A DNA stretch of 64,000 nucleotides from NCBI RefSeq assembly GCF_024713975.1, contig NC_091115.1, positions 4,620,501-4,684,500 on the forward strand, given 5' to 3'. The position numbers and the translations under genes were made by a program. The DNA comes from Paralichthys olivaceus (lineage: Eukaryota; Chordata; Actinopteri; Pleuronectiformes; Paralichthyidae). The notes under the pieces were generated by a model. The model made no database searches and was not told where the DNA came from. It saw only the letters and a list, made by a program, of their open reading frames with translations. Shown here piece after piece: positions 21,901-31,611 of this stretch. Numbering within the stretch: position 1 is the first letter of the stretch; each line of letters begins with the position of its first letter.

Positions 21901-24900
21901 TTTCTTTAACATGGCGGAGGTATGTGCTCTCTGAGGGCCCTTCTAAGTTTGCTTATTTAGATCTGATCACATTCCAGACACAGGGCAGAGCATTTGAAAG
22001 CTCATAGAGCAAACAACAACAAAACAAACAGACAAGTTTACACCAGCTGTAAATGGACCTTTAACACCTACTGTAAGAATTTGCTGCTCCAGCTGCTGCA
22101 TCTTGGCCGTGGCCTCCTCCTGTTCTGTGTTTTTTCTGTCGAGTTGTTCTGAAAATCAGACGATCATTTTAAAATGTCATCAACTCAAACTTGATATCTT
22201 TCATTAAAACATTCAATCCCACACACAACTAGATACATGTGCTTTTACCCTGAAGGGTCTCCACGGTGTGGGTGAGCTCTGCACGCTGTTCCTCACTCTC
22301 CCTCTGTTTGTCTTTCAGCCTCGTCAGTTGGTTGTTAATCGACTGCACAGCGTCCAGGAGAAGAGGAAGGTCGGCAGGGACGACATTCTCCTCTGAGGTT
22401 TGAACATCATCTGGAGCCAGAGCTCTTAAATGCCTCCAAACTTCAACCAAGATCTCGTCCTTCTTCTGAGCATCTGCCTGCTCCTCTTTAAGAGAAGCCA
22501 GCTCTCTTTCTAATTTTTCTATTTCTGACTTTTCCCTCTCTACACCATCCTCGCTGACATGAACTGCCGCCTCTCTCATAGATGCAAGTTCGCTTTCAAG
22601 CCGAGTTATTTCTGCCTGGTCTCTCTCTGAAGAATCATGGCTCGCTTGGACGGCTGCGAGCTCAGCCTCTTTCATCAGAGCCAGTTCTCTCTCCAGCCTG
22701 GCAACTTCCATCTTCTCCTTCCCCAGAGCCTCCTGACGAACATGCTCAGACTCTCGCAGGGAGAGCAGCTCGTTTTGCTGCCTGTCTGCCTCCATTCCCT
22801 CTCTTTCCAGAGCCTCCAGGCTGGATCGAAGGGCTGCAAGCTCTACATCGGCCCTGCTGGCCTGTTCGACCCACTGCTGCCTCTCCTCCTCCCTCAGCTT
22901 TATGGCCTCTGCCAGCTCTTGCTCCATCTGCCGGAACTGAGCAGTCAAGATCTGAGCAGAAAGAGAGGGTGAGGCACAGAGAGAGAGAGAGAGAGAGGGG
23001 ATATGAGTGGGTGTGTGGCAAAGCCAAACAATGCATATAAAAGACGTGCCAACCTCATCTCAGGTGTGTCGTCTTTTCAACACTTATCTTGTCATTAGAT
23101 AGGAGACGTTTTCCTAGCTAACAAAGTGTTTGTAAATATGCCAACACGAAGAAAAGAATTAGAAGCTGCTCAGACGGCATCTCGTCCGACAGGATCTGTA
23201 CCTGTTTTTGCTGATCTGCACTGTTCACCTCCTCCTGCAGCACTTCCAGCACTTGGGAGCGAGATTTTAAAGCCTCCGCGAGCTCTTCACAGCGCCTCTG
23301 GGCTGCCTGTAGAGCCTGAGAAAAACAAAACAACAACAACACTAAGAAAGAGGCTGAGACTATGAATGTATGTGTGAAGCGTGGCAATTATCTTCTCTTC
23401 CACTGCTTTGGAAACTGAAACATTTTTGAGTTTGACACCGGGATATGAACAGAGACAGATATCCAGTTATTTGTCATCAAAGTTTAATTAGCTCCACCAA
23501 AGTTGTCATCCTTTCATTTGTGTTTGTTTGTTGTGTGTCTGTCTGTTAGTTAGCAGGATTACACAAAAACTACAGGACAGATAACCACAAAACTTGTTGG
23601 AAGGATGTGGTAAGGGTCGGTAGAGACCACATTTCATTTTGGTGGTGTTACAGGGTTTTATTTCTTTAACAGGGGGAAAAGGCATTTTCCACATTTTTGT
23701 TGAGTTTCAGAGAATAATTCATTGATTTTGAAATAATTTTAATTTTCAATTATGCTAAATTGAACATTGTGGGGATTTGACTTTTGATGTGTCAACTTAA
23801 GCTCTTGTAAATTAAAATGCTCATTTTGTCTATCTTGTACCTGCTGAAGCTCTCCGTCATTCTGAGACTGCAGTGTGACCCTCATCAGCTCTTCCTCATG
23901 TTTCAGAATCTGTTCCTGGAAACGCACATCCTTCTCACACACCACCGCCTGCAGCGTCTGCAACTGAAAACAAAACAAAAAATACAATCATCCAGAGGGA
24001 TCTTTTCTCTGGACATTCACAGTTAATTATTAACAGTTCATTACAGTTTGACATGTCACCTGTTCAGTGTGGGCAGATTCCTTCTCCTGCAGAAGCTGCT
24101 GTGTGGCCTGGAGTTGCTGTCCGAGCTCCCTGCTGTTGGCCTCCGCCTCGCTCAGCTTGTTCTTTAGTTCTTGGAGCTCCTCCTCGACTGCAGCTCCAGT
24201 GAAAGAGCTGTCTGGGCTCAGCTTCAGACAAAACAGATGCTCAAGTCAAATAAAAACCAACTGGCTTGATGTGTCTTTAACTAATTTTTTATTCTGTACA
24301 AGATGTTTTTTGTAATAACCCTAACACTTTCAAACTTACTGTTCCGCCTCCAGATCCTTTCAAATCAGTAATCTGTTTGTTGAGGGACGCCATCTTAGCT
24401 TTGGCTTGCAGTTTGAGTTTGGTGAATCGAGTGTCGGCCTCTTCCTTTTCATTCTGGGGATATTGGGAAAGAAAAGCTTTGGTTTTCAGACATATATATC
24501 TATGGGGAAAGGTGTTGACAGCAAACACACACAGGAATATTTACCTTGAGCTGAGCATCTTTGTTGGCCAGCTCTGTGTCCTTTTGGACGAGCTGAGTGT
24601 CTTTGTCCCGAATGAGCTCCTTCAGCTGCACCACCAGCTGCTCCAGGTGAGCCAGCCTCTCCATGGCCTCCTCAGGTACCTCAGACTCCAGCGGAGCCTG
24701 GCCCTCACCGCCAGGGAGCTGAGGCACCAGCATACCCTACACACAAAAAGAAGTGAAAGTCAGTTTACTCAGTCCTGCTCAGCCTGTATCTCTGGGCGAG
24801 GTTAGTAAACCTTAACAAGTCCATCTGGGTTATTTTCACCTTGGCCTTGAGGATAAAAATGTCCTGACAGAAAGCCTGTGTTACAGATGAGAGCAAAGTA

Positions 24901-25416
24901 AAGTTTTTTTTCTTCTTCAGCCTCTACTAATTTTGACCATCCATTCTCCCCTGAGGGACCAAACTTAGTAATCTGATGTATGTAGGAAACATCATCAACA
25001 CTCCCACTCGCCCGCTGTTAATTCTCAGGACATTTTACTGCTGTATTGCCACATGAGCTCATCTGACATTCTCCAGACGTTTTACTTGGGGGCTGGCAGG
25101 AGAAGTCCTGGAAAATGTCCACAGGAAATGACTCGGAAAATTTTGTATGGAATTCAGTGCATGTCTGAAAACAGAATACGAGAACTCATCTTTAATTCAA
25201 AGGGTGACAGGCAGACATTTCTACCCTCTGCTCTTTTTGTCCCATTTTTTACCACATATATTATCTACACATTCTCATCTAAATGCAGAGGACAGTTAAA
25301 ATACTCTTCATTATAATTTGTTATAAATGCATGTTTTGCCCTCTCACCTGTGAGTCTCCATCTGGGCCGTCCTCTCCAGAGAGCTCCTGGAGGACATTGG
25401 CCAGGCGGCTCAACAT
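12932..25416 (-). CDS. golgb1: GOLGB1 (giantin), Golgi coiled-coil tether, 19 coding exons
   Basis: Giantin is a tail-anchored golgin on the Golgi rim. Minus-strand coding exons: 25348-25416, 24545-24736, 24340-24453, 24060-24221, 23841-23963, 23202-23315, 22249-22951, 22072-22148, 21626-21686, 16311-21396, 15799-16210, 15469-15702, 14555-15391, 14230-14423, 13929-14088, 13737-13837, 13557-13628, 13181-13265, 12932-13069. Lengths sum to 8,934 bases with every junction in frame: 2,977 residues (human about 3,259). MLSRLANVLQELSGEDG, then 'LEQLVVQLKELIRDKDTQL' and 'KLKLQAKAKMASLNK', match the giantin N-terminus. The body is almost continuous heptad coiled coil, with one 5,086 base exon. The C-terminus ends in a hydrophobic tail anchor (LLISLYLLTVHVLLLMCLGG) after a basic ARQR segment. 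Repeated SLQDDRDRV and KLQAALxxRKE motifs occur. A non-coding first exon ends at 26886. Lying next to hcls1, as in human, supports the call. Confidence 0.97.
21885..21945 (+). repeat. dispersed repeat family A, 3' end fragment
   Basis: 'ctctttctttaacatggcggaggtatgtgctctctgagggccc' resembles the 3' terminus of the family A repeat. It lies in a golgb1 intron. Only the end is recognisable. Confidence 0.4.
23488..23730 (+). repeat. dispersed short repeat, family A, copy 2
   Basis: Located in a golgb1 intron, in plus orientation. The order is 'ctccaccaaagttgtc', 'gtttgtttgttgtgtgtctgt', 'gcaggattacacaaaaactac', 'aaaacttgttggaaggatgtgg', 'cattttggtggtgtta', then an internal 'ttccacatttttgttgag' and 'cagagaataattcattgat'. 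This is the clearest complete-looking copy in the window. Confidence 0.65.
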
Positions 25417-26286
25417 CGAGATGGCACTGGGGGGGGGGAAAGAAGCTTTGAGGCTTTAGTAACTAACATTAGAAATTAGAAACCATTTCTCAGCTGCACC
25501 TGCCTGCACTTTTCTGTTCGCTATAGATAAAATGGTGGAAATGTTTCACCTTTCTTTTTCAAAACCTCTTTTGGAGCTGCCAACTTTTTCCATTATCCTC
25601 TGTCAACACTGTAGGTGGAGGCATAACTCTGTGTCATTTATAGTGTCATAAATGCAGCCTGGAGTTTTTTCATAATGCAAAGTATCTAATGCACATGTGA
25701 CATTTCACCGTGTCCGAGCTCAACAAGCAATCCCACTCTGATGCCCGAGGGCGCGCCCTGTGAAAAGGATGTTGATACACGCACAGTCCTGGGTATATTT
25801 ATTCTACCTTTGTTTGCACATGCAGGCAGTGACAGGACACACAGAAAAGTTTTATGTATTTGAGACTGAGACAGAGTTCATTATTGACAAAACAATCCCA
25901 AAGTCCATTCAGTCGCTGAGGTTTCACCGGTTAAATATATCTTTTTAATGGCATTACCAATTACCACTGAGGCAATTAGTCAATTTATCAGTTAGTCAAT
26001 GACGGGGGGATAAATGATGGATCTGTTTAAATAATTTGTCCCACAAAAATAGCACAAAAAAAAAAATCACTTGATTCCGTTTCTCAATTTCAATCAAAAA
26101 CTGACTCTGGGAAACTGATTTATATGTTTTTGCAGAATTTATATTTAGATTACATGTAGAATAACATATAGACCAAGTTCTATGCATTATATTATAGTAC
26201 ACATTTATCTTTTTGAGTAAAATCATCATATTTCAGATCTCAATGAACTTGAAGCTCCATATGTACCCAAATAGATAGATACACAG

Positions 26287-26317
<31 letters not shown>

Positions 26318-26885
26318 GATAGACAGATAGATAGAGACAGATTTTTTTTATTTCAACCAAACAAATGTGTTACACCGTGTTTATGCGAATACTAATATTT
26401 TCTGTAACTCTATAACCTATTTGTTTTCCATCACATCCACAGCAACACATTGTCAGACGGCCCCTAACCCTGTTTCTCCTCCGGACCGGGGCGAGCGTCT
26501 CCGAGTGTTTCCGAACCCTCAGTGCACGGCGGCACTGCGGCTGCGTCACCGCGTCGCTGAACAGAACGGGTTTAACATAATAACGAGAGAAACCACCGTG
26601 AACCGCGCGGGCTACCGGACACCGACACCGCGAGGAGAAAACGTGAAAACCGGAGACGTTAGCGGGGGACGCGCCGGTGTTTACTCGGCGGCTCCCACGG
26701 CAGAGTCCTGTTAGCTTAGCAGGCTAACACCGACAACTCGTAGATCAGCGCCGCCGTTCTAAAAAGCTGACCCCCCCCCCCCCCCCCCCCCCCCCCCGCC
26801 ACGCACCGGAGTTTCGGTGCGTGACAGCGGTGCGGAGCCGCCACGAGCGCGGGGATATGAGCAGAAGGCAGCAGCTCGCACTCAC
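25417..26885 (-). other. golgb1 first intron with GATA microsatellite
   Basis: This intron separates the non-coding exon (ending at 26886, CCG|gtgagt-type donor) from the exon with the ATG, whose acceptor is a C-run (ccccccccag) near 25429. Positions 26271-26335 are an imperfect (GATA)n array. The right end (from about 26450) is CpG-rich and belongs to the golgb1 promoter region. No coding sequence is seen. Confidence 0.6.
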
Positions 26886-27060
26886 CGGTGTCCGCGGCTC
26901 TCAGGTCAAAGTGTCCGGGCTTCTTTGCTATTTCTCCTCGGATGGATTTCAGAGCTGAGCCACATCACCAGACACATCCCGGAAACAGAGCTGCCTCTGC
27001 GCTGATTGGACGGATCGGACCACGTAAGGGACCGTCTGCAAATCCCCGAAGCGTCCAGGG
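26450..27060 (-). promoter_or_regulatory. CpG island and promoter region of golgb1
   Basis: CpG-dense sequence surrounds the inferred non-coding first exon of golgb1 (3' end 26886; 5' end probably about 26950-27010). An ATTGG (reverse CCAAT) at 27005-27009 sits just upstream for the minus strand. A 27-base C run (26771-26797) interrupts the island on the intron side. A plus-strand donor-like CAC|gtaagg at 27023/27024 could mark a divergent first exon, but this is speculative. Confidence 0.6.
26771..26797. repeat. 27-base poly(C) tract
   Basis: An uninterrupted C run (G on the golgb1 sense strand) in the golgb1 CpG island, immediately inside intron 1. Runs of this length are prone to sequencing and assembly error. 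Confidence 0.9.
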
Positions 27061-27084
27061 ACCGTCTGTCTTGTTCGACTCATT

Positions 27085-27650
27085 CTTCTTCTCCTCTTCC
27101 CCCTTCCTCCACCTTCTCGACCTCCTCGACCTTCTTCTCCTCCTCTCTCTCCTTCCACCCCCTTCTTCTTTTCCACCTCCTTCTTCTTTTCCTCCTCCAC
27201 CTTCATCTCCTTCTTCCTCTTCCTCCTCCTTCTCCATTTGCTTTTTTGCAAGTGGCAACTAACGTCAAGGTGCATTACTGCCATCCTTCTTCTTCATCAT
27301 CTTCTTCCTCCTCCTCCACCTTCTTCTCCTCCTCTCTCTCCTTCCACCTCCTTCTTCTTTTCCTTCTCCTCCTTCTCCTCCTTCTTCATTTGCTTTTTTG
27401 CAAGTGGCAACTAACGTCAAGGTGCATTACTGCCATCCTTCTTCTTCATCATCTTCTTCCTCCTCCACCTTCTTCTCCTCCTCTCTCTCCTTCCACCTCC
27501 TTCTTCTTTTCCTCCACCTTCTTCTCCTTCTTCCTCTTCCTCCTTCTCCATTTGCTTTATTGGCAAGTGGCAACTAAGGTCAGGGTGCATTACTGCCATC
27601 CTTCTTCTTCATCCTCTTCTTCCTCCTCCTCCTTCTTGCCCCACTGTATC
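27085..27650. repeat. polypyrimidine minisatellite upstream of golgb1, three embedded unit copies
   Basis: Some 560 bases are almost pure C/T (ctt, cct, ttc triplets) on the plus strand. They contain three copies of a mixed-sequence core of about 50 bases (gcaagtggcaact..gtgcattactgccatcc) starting near 27248, 27400 and 27563, i.e. spaced about 152 and 163 bases. It begins roughly 100 bases upstream of the golgb1 first exon. Open frames through it are artefacts of the triplet bias. Confidence 0.85.
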
Positions 27651-27948
27651 TCTTATCACCCTTGATATTTGAAAGCTTCTTCTTCTTCTTTGCTCGATGG
27701 TAACCAACAGTGTCAGCGTTACATCTAGAGAGATCTAGGCCATATTCAATTCTTCCATCCTATTATTCCAAATGTAAATACTATTTCCAAGCTCAGTTCT
27801 TCCATTCCACGCTTTGCATTTTCCCTCTTTAGCTTCTCTCGCTCTCTAACATACTTATTACAGTAAAGAATAATGTTAAAGATGAAAAAAGGAGCCTTGA
27901 AACTAAACATACTCACTCCTTTGCATCAGTGACGTCGAAGAAGGAAAC

Positions 27949-28242
27949 ATGAAGAAGGCAGGACACGACCAGAGAGTCAACCTCATCATCAACCATGCCC
28001 GCCAGCTGGGCAGGAGCCTGCTGCTGCTCGCCCACTACACCACAGTGTTTGTGGCCTTCGTGGGCCGCAGCGTGCAGTGGATGGTGGAGGCGGTGAGGTG
28101 GACCAGCCTGTTTGCACGATACACAGCGTCGGCGTTCGACTCCATCTACAGACATCTGCACCGGGGCAAGAGAAGCAGCGTGGCAGCGGGGACAAGAGAG
28201 ATCTGCCCGAGCTCCGACACACAGCGAAGATGTGCATCGTAA
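27949..28242 (+). CDS. unrecognised 97-residue protein, possible single-pass or membrane-associated
   Basis: I do not recognise this gene. The ATG at 27949 has a good context (aaacATGa) and opens a 97-codon frame ending TAA at 28240-28242. Third codon positions are mostly G or C, unlike the AT-rich flanks, which suggests real coding sequence. Residues about 21-38 (LGRSLLLLAHYTTVFVAF) are hydrophobic, followed by an amphipathic aromatic stretch (VQWMVEAVRWTSLFARYTA) and a basic, polar C-terminus (HRGKRSSVAAG). The N-terminus is basic, with no clear cleavable signal. An acceptor-like 'ctcctttgcatcag' ends at 27929, so a non-coding first exon may lie upstream, perhaps divergent from golgb1. An in-frame stop lies just upstream of that acceptor. 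Alternatives are the last exon of a longer gene, or a chance frame. Confidence 0.6.
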   Translation: MKKAGHDQRVNLIINHARQLGRSLLLLAHYTTVFVAFVGRSVQWMVEAVRWTSLFARYTASAFDSIYRHLHRGKRSSVAAGTREICPSSDTQRRCAS

Positions 28243-29463
28243 AAATGCACGATGAATGAGAAAAATGAGGCCTTACTGAAGTGTACAAGTTTTTACTTTT
28301 TTTAAGCTCTTATAACATAACTATTTGTTACATACTCTTACGAGTCTTGTACATTTTTATGTTTTTGTTATGGTCAGCAAAAGCTCTTTCAAAATGTTGG
28401 AAAACATTTCGGGCTCTTTGTTAGATTCATCCATCGTACCTGTTGATATGACAGGGTAATGCAAACCAAATTAAAACACTACGGAAGCATACTTTATACC
28501 ATTTCAGAGTACCTACCTCCACCAAGGCCCAACACTCCCCTCATGAAACCACATTTAAAGCCACTAAATCCAGGTTTTTTTATTTGTACACATTCATATC
28601 AGTGCCCTAAACATGTCGTTGATGTTGATCAAGTTCTTAACTGACCCATATCGCAACTGTCCTCACAGTTTCGTGGAAATCCGGTAGTTTTTGCTTCATC
28701 TTGTTCACAAACAAACAGAAAGTGGTGAAAACATAACGACCTTGTGGAGGTAAAACTGCTTCATAGCATCTACGGCCAAATTCATTTTTAAACCTGTGCC
28801 TGTGAACTTCATTCATGATTCAATATGAAAGTGTCGATTTTTGTCCAGTTCATCTTTTACGCTGCCATGGAAGAATGATGAGTCACCATCGCTGCTTTAA
28901 TACGAATGTTTTCCGCTGGTAACTTTTATCTGACGTCAATGTGAGAAATGTGGAAAGTGACATGTTGCTTTAAAGGTGATCCCCAGCTGCATTTACTAAT
29001 GAAGTTTTTAGTTTTAGTTTTGTATTAATCCTTATATTTTCAATATAAGTGCATTCAGAATGCAATGTAAGCACTGACATGTTTATATTAGTATTACTTG
29101 TCTCTATTTCAGCTGCTGAAATCAACAAACAAGTATATTTTTTGATTGCTGCCGCAAATGAATCTTATATAAGAAGTGAGATTTGATTGCATATATTTTC
29201 TCATATTCACCCTGAGATCAATGGGAATTCTGCATTGTTTCGTATTCACTTTAAAAATTCAAGCTGTCATGTTTGTTCAGTTATTGTACAAATCAGCCAT
29301 AACTCACACAGCCTGGTTTCATACTCTAATATCCAAATAAATTTATCTACCAAAAACCGTTTAGTCATTTAGTCACAGAGTCCAAGGTGACGTATTCAGA
29401 TTGTTTTTTAAATGTGTTTTAAATGTGTGGAAGAAGTCCGGAGACTTTCCCCGGAGGTCACCT
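28243..29463. other. intergenic region with family A repeat
   Basis: No gene signal apart from a possible 3' UTR of the 27949-28242 gene (ATTAAA near 28470). Positions 28510-28756 are a family A repeat in minus orientation, with blocks 'ctacctccaccaaggcccaac', 'tgaaaccacatttaaa', 'ggaaatccggtagtttttgc' and 'cttgtggaggtaaaa'. Confidence 0.5.
28510..28756 (-). repeat. dispersed short repeat, family A, copy 3
   Basis: Minus orientation, with the same block order as copy 5 at 46698-47036 ('tgaaaccacatttaaa', 'aaatccagg/gatccag', 'cctaaacatg', 'gtggaggtaaaa'). It is moderately diverged from the other copies. Confidence 0.6.
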
Positions 29464-29600
29464 TTAAAGGCTCAGTGTGTCGAATGTAGTGACATCTAGT
29501 GGTGAAGTTGCATGTTTCATCTTATTACCCCTCATCTCCCCTTCCCCTTCAAAACGTATATATATATTTTATTCATTTCATATTCTGCCATTAGATCCAT
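29464..29600 (+). repeat. teleost dispersed repeat fragment with internal deletion
   Basis: It begins 'ctttaaaggctcagtgtgtcgaatgtagtgacatctagtggtgaagttgcatg' and ends 'attctgccattagatccatct'. Both ends match a short non-coding repeat often seen in fish genomes, whose full copies are longer. The middle is missing here. The family name is not known to me. Confidence 0.55.
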
Positions 29601-29770
29601 CTGAAGCTGAGGGAGACAGGGTTGTTGTGTTTTGTCTTAAGAGCATTAAAGCTGCACCACAGAAGCATGACCGTCTCCACGTGAGCGATGAAAGCTGCAC
29701 AGCGTTTGTCAGCACATCTCAGGGGAGACAAAGACAGAGGTGCACCAGGCAACCTGCCCTCTTAATGGGG

Positions 29771-29880
29771 CGATTAAGCCGATCATCTGCATGTTCGTCT
29801 GGATTACAGCCGGCGATTAGACCTGAGGACACAGAGGGGTGTGGGCCGACTCATCCTCCACACACAGTCACCTACAAAAG
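29771..29880 (+). promoter_or_regulatory. candidate photoreceptor promoter of the guca1 gene
   Basis: Three GATTA (TAATC) cores at 29772-29776, 29812-29816 (part of GGATTA, the CRX/OTX site TAATCC) and 29825-29829 lie 200-260 bases before the ATG. A weak TATA-like 'tacaaaagg' follows near 29873. K50 homeodomain sites of this kind are known drivers of photoreceptor genes. The motifs are seen; function is inferred. Confidence 0.45.
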
Positions 29881-30032
29881 GCCCCCACCGGCTTCAGCTC
29901 TGAGTCCCACTGTTGTGTGACTGTGAAGAAGGAGCGCCTCCACTTCACAGTAGACCAATTGGGCCGGACGGGTTTGTGCAGCAGCTGCTCGAGATTCCAG
30001 ACACTTGATACAAACACTGGGTCATCGGAGCG

Positions 30033-31611
30033 ATGGGAAACTCCACAGGAAGCACCGTGGACGACCTGCAGGCCGTGGAGATGCACCTCTGGTACAAGAA
30101 GTTCATGACCGAGTGCCCCTCAGGTCAGCTCACCCTGCACGAGTTCAAGCAGTTCTTCGGGCTGCGTGGTTTGGACCAGGAGGCCAACGCCTACATCGAG
30201 CAGATGTTCCGCACATTTGACATGAACAAGGTGAGATGCACGAGAATTACAGTTAAATTCAAGAAGATTTCCACTTGAAAAACTTTTAAAGGTAAATTGG
30301 AATAAATCCGAATGAAACAGCGAGAAAATCCATAAATGAATACATACATTTTATTAAGCGAAATATAAATAAATACATTAAAATATGAAAAAAATGATCT
30401 TGATTCAAATGTCATGGGTTCTTCCCTGACTCATACCACACCCTCCCACTGAGTTTAGTGTGAATCTGTCTCATAGTTTTTTGTGTAATCTTGCTCACAG
30501 ACAAATAGACAGGGGGTGAAAACGACACGTTCTGCAGCTGATTGTCAGAAATGACTGAAAAGGGTCAATCACAGCTAAAAATTATGTCTTTAAAAATCCG
30601 AGGGGCAAAGATATTATCACATTAGACATCTTTGAAAGGTCAAAGTGTCGCAGTGACCTCCAGTGCGGCCTGTGTTCCACTTTGCCCCTTGAATCTCAGA
30701 TTATAAAGAGTGAGCACATGTCAGGGTCATCGCAGGATGTCCGTCTGAGGAGCTGCACGTCTATATTTAGTCCCCCCCCCCTCCTCAGCTCACAAAAAAG
30801 GCCAGGGTATAATCTCCATGCATCATTTAAACAGTGAGATTATCCGTGAGACAATACTTTGATGCTAAGACAGACAGTCCCTGGAGATGAGATGAGGAGG
30901 ATCTGATGTGGCACCTGAAACATAACGTAACATAATCACTGATGTTTTGATAAAAGAAGAGCAAACATCTCACGTCCCTGCTTGTCCCTGCAGGACGGCT
31001 ACATAGACTTCATGGAGTACGTGGCAGCTCTGAGCCTGGTGATGCGAGGAAAGATGGAGCACAAGCTGCGCTGGTACTTCAAACTTTATGATGTGGACGG
31101 AAACGGCTGCATCGACAGACACGAGCTCCTCAACATCATAAAGGTGGAGTGGACATCATGCATCTTTCACTCTGTGTTTCCCCGGGCTCCTTCTTGAATG
31201 GTCTTTATTCTTTTTTGTTGTTGTTTCCAACAGGCCATTCGTGCCATCAATGGAAATGAAAGTCAGGAATCAACCGCAGAGGATTTCACCAACAGCGTGT
31301 TTGACAGGATTGATATAAACGGAGACGGTGAGTGGCCGAGCTGACAAAGATTGGTCTGACACAATATGTTCAGGGACAGGCCCAGATGGAGGCAGATCCT
31401 CGACGCCTCATTCCCCTCAAGGGACAAAGAGTAGTTATAAGAACTAAAAATTGAATCCATGTGGATCAAATCTTTGTCTGCAGGTGAGCTTTCCTTGGAG
31501 GAGTTTGTGGCTGGCGCTCGCACTGACAACGATTTCATGGAGGTGATGATGAAGAGTCTGGACCTCACCCACATCATGGCCATGATCCACAACAGGCGGC
31601 ACAGCATGTAG
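30033..31611 (+). CDS. guca1c: guanylate cyclase-activating protein (GCAP), probably guca1c, 4 exons
   Basis: GCAPs are neuronal-calcium-sensor EF-hand proteins that activate retinal guanylate cyclases when calcium falls after light. Exons 30033-30230, 30994-31143, 31234-31327 and 31484-31611 join to 189 residues. MGN at the start is an N-myristoylation signal. EF-1 is degenerate (contains CPSG, as in all GCAPs). EF-2 ([12 protein letters not shown], residues 63-74), EF-3 ([12 protein letters not shown], 99-110) and EF-4 (DINGDGELSLEE, 143-154) have intact loops. '[20 protein letters not shown]' is diagnostic. 'TLHEFKxxxGLxGLxQxAN' resembles human GCAP3, and the hcls1/golgb1 neighbourhood lies on the same human arm as GUCA1C, favouring guca1c. 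The C-terminal half also resembles GCAP1, so guca1a or another fish paralogue remains possible. The C-terminus ends abruptly (HNRRHSM), without the acidic tail of mammalian GCAP1. Confidence 0.93.
30412..30525 (-). repeat. dispersed short repeat, family A, partial copy 4
   Basis: In intron 1 of the guca1 gene. It carries 'gggttcttccctgactcatacc', 'cccactgagtttagtgtgaatctgtctcatag' and 'gcttcac/gctcacagacaaatagacaggggg', matching the 5' half of the family in minus orientation. Confidence 0.55.

Noticed and set aside
22582-23040. Plus-strand 152-codon frame opposite golgb1
   Set aside because: Shadow of the exon 22249-22951 continuing into a GAGA repeat.
26367-26714. 115-codon plus frame in the golgb1 CpG island
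   Set aside because: Long frames are expected by chance in GC-rich, stop-poor sequence; lies in golgb1 intron 1 without splice or homology support.
27006-27665. 219-codon plus frame and Glu/Lys-Arg-rich minus frames in the polypyrimidine tract
   Set aside because: Products of a triplet-biased C/T repeat (poly Ser/Leu/Pro or Glu/Lys/Arg); no start context, no conserved features.
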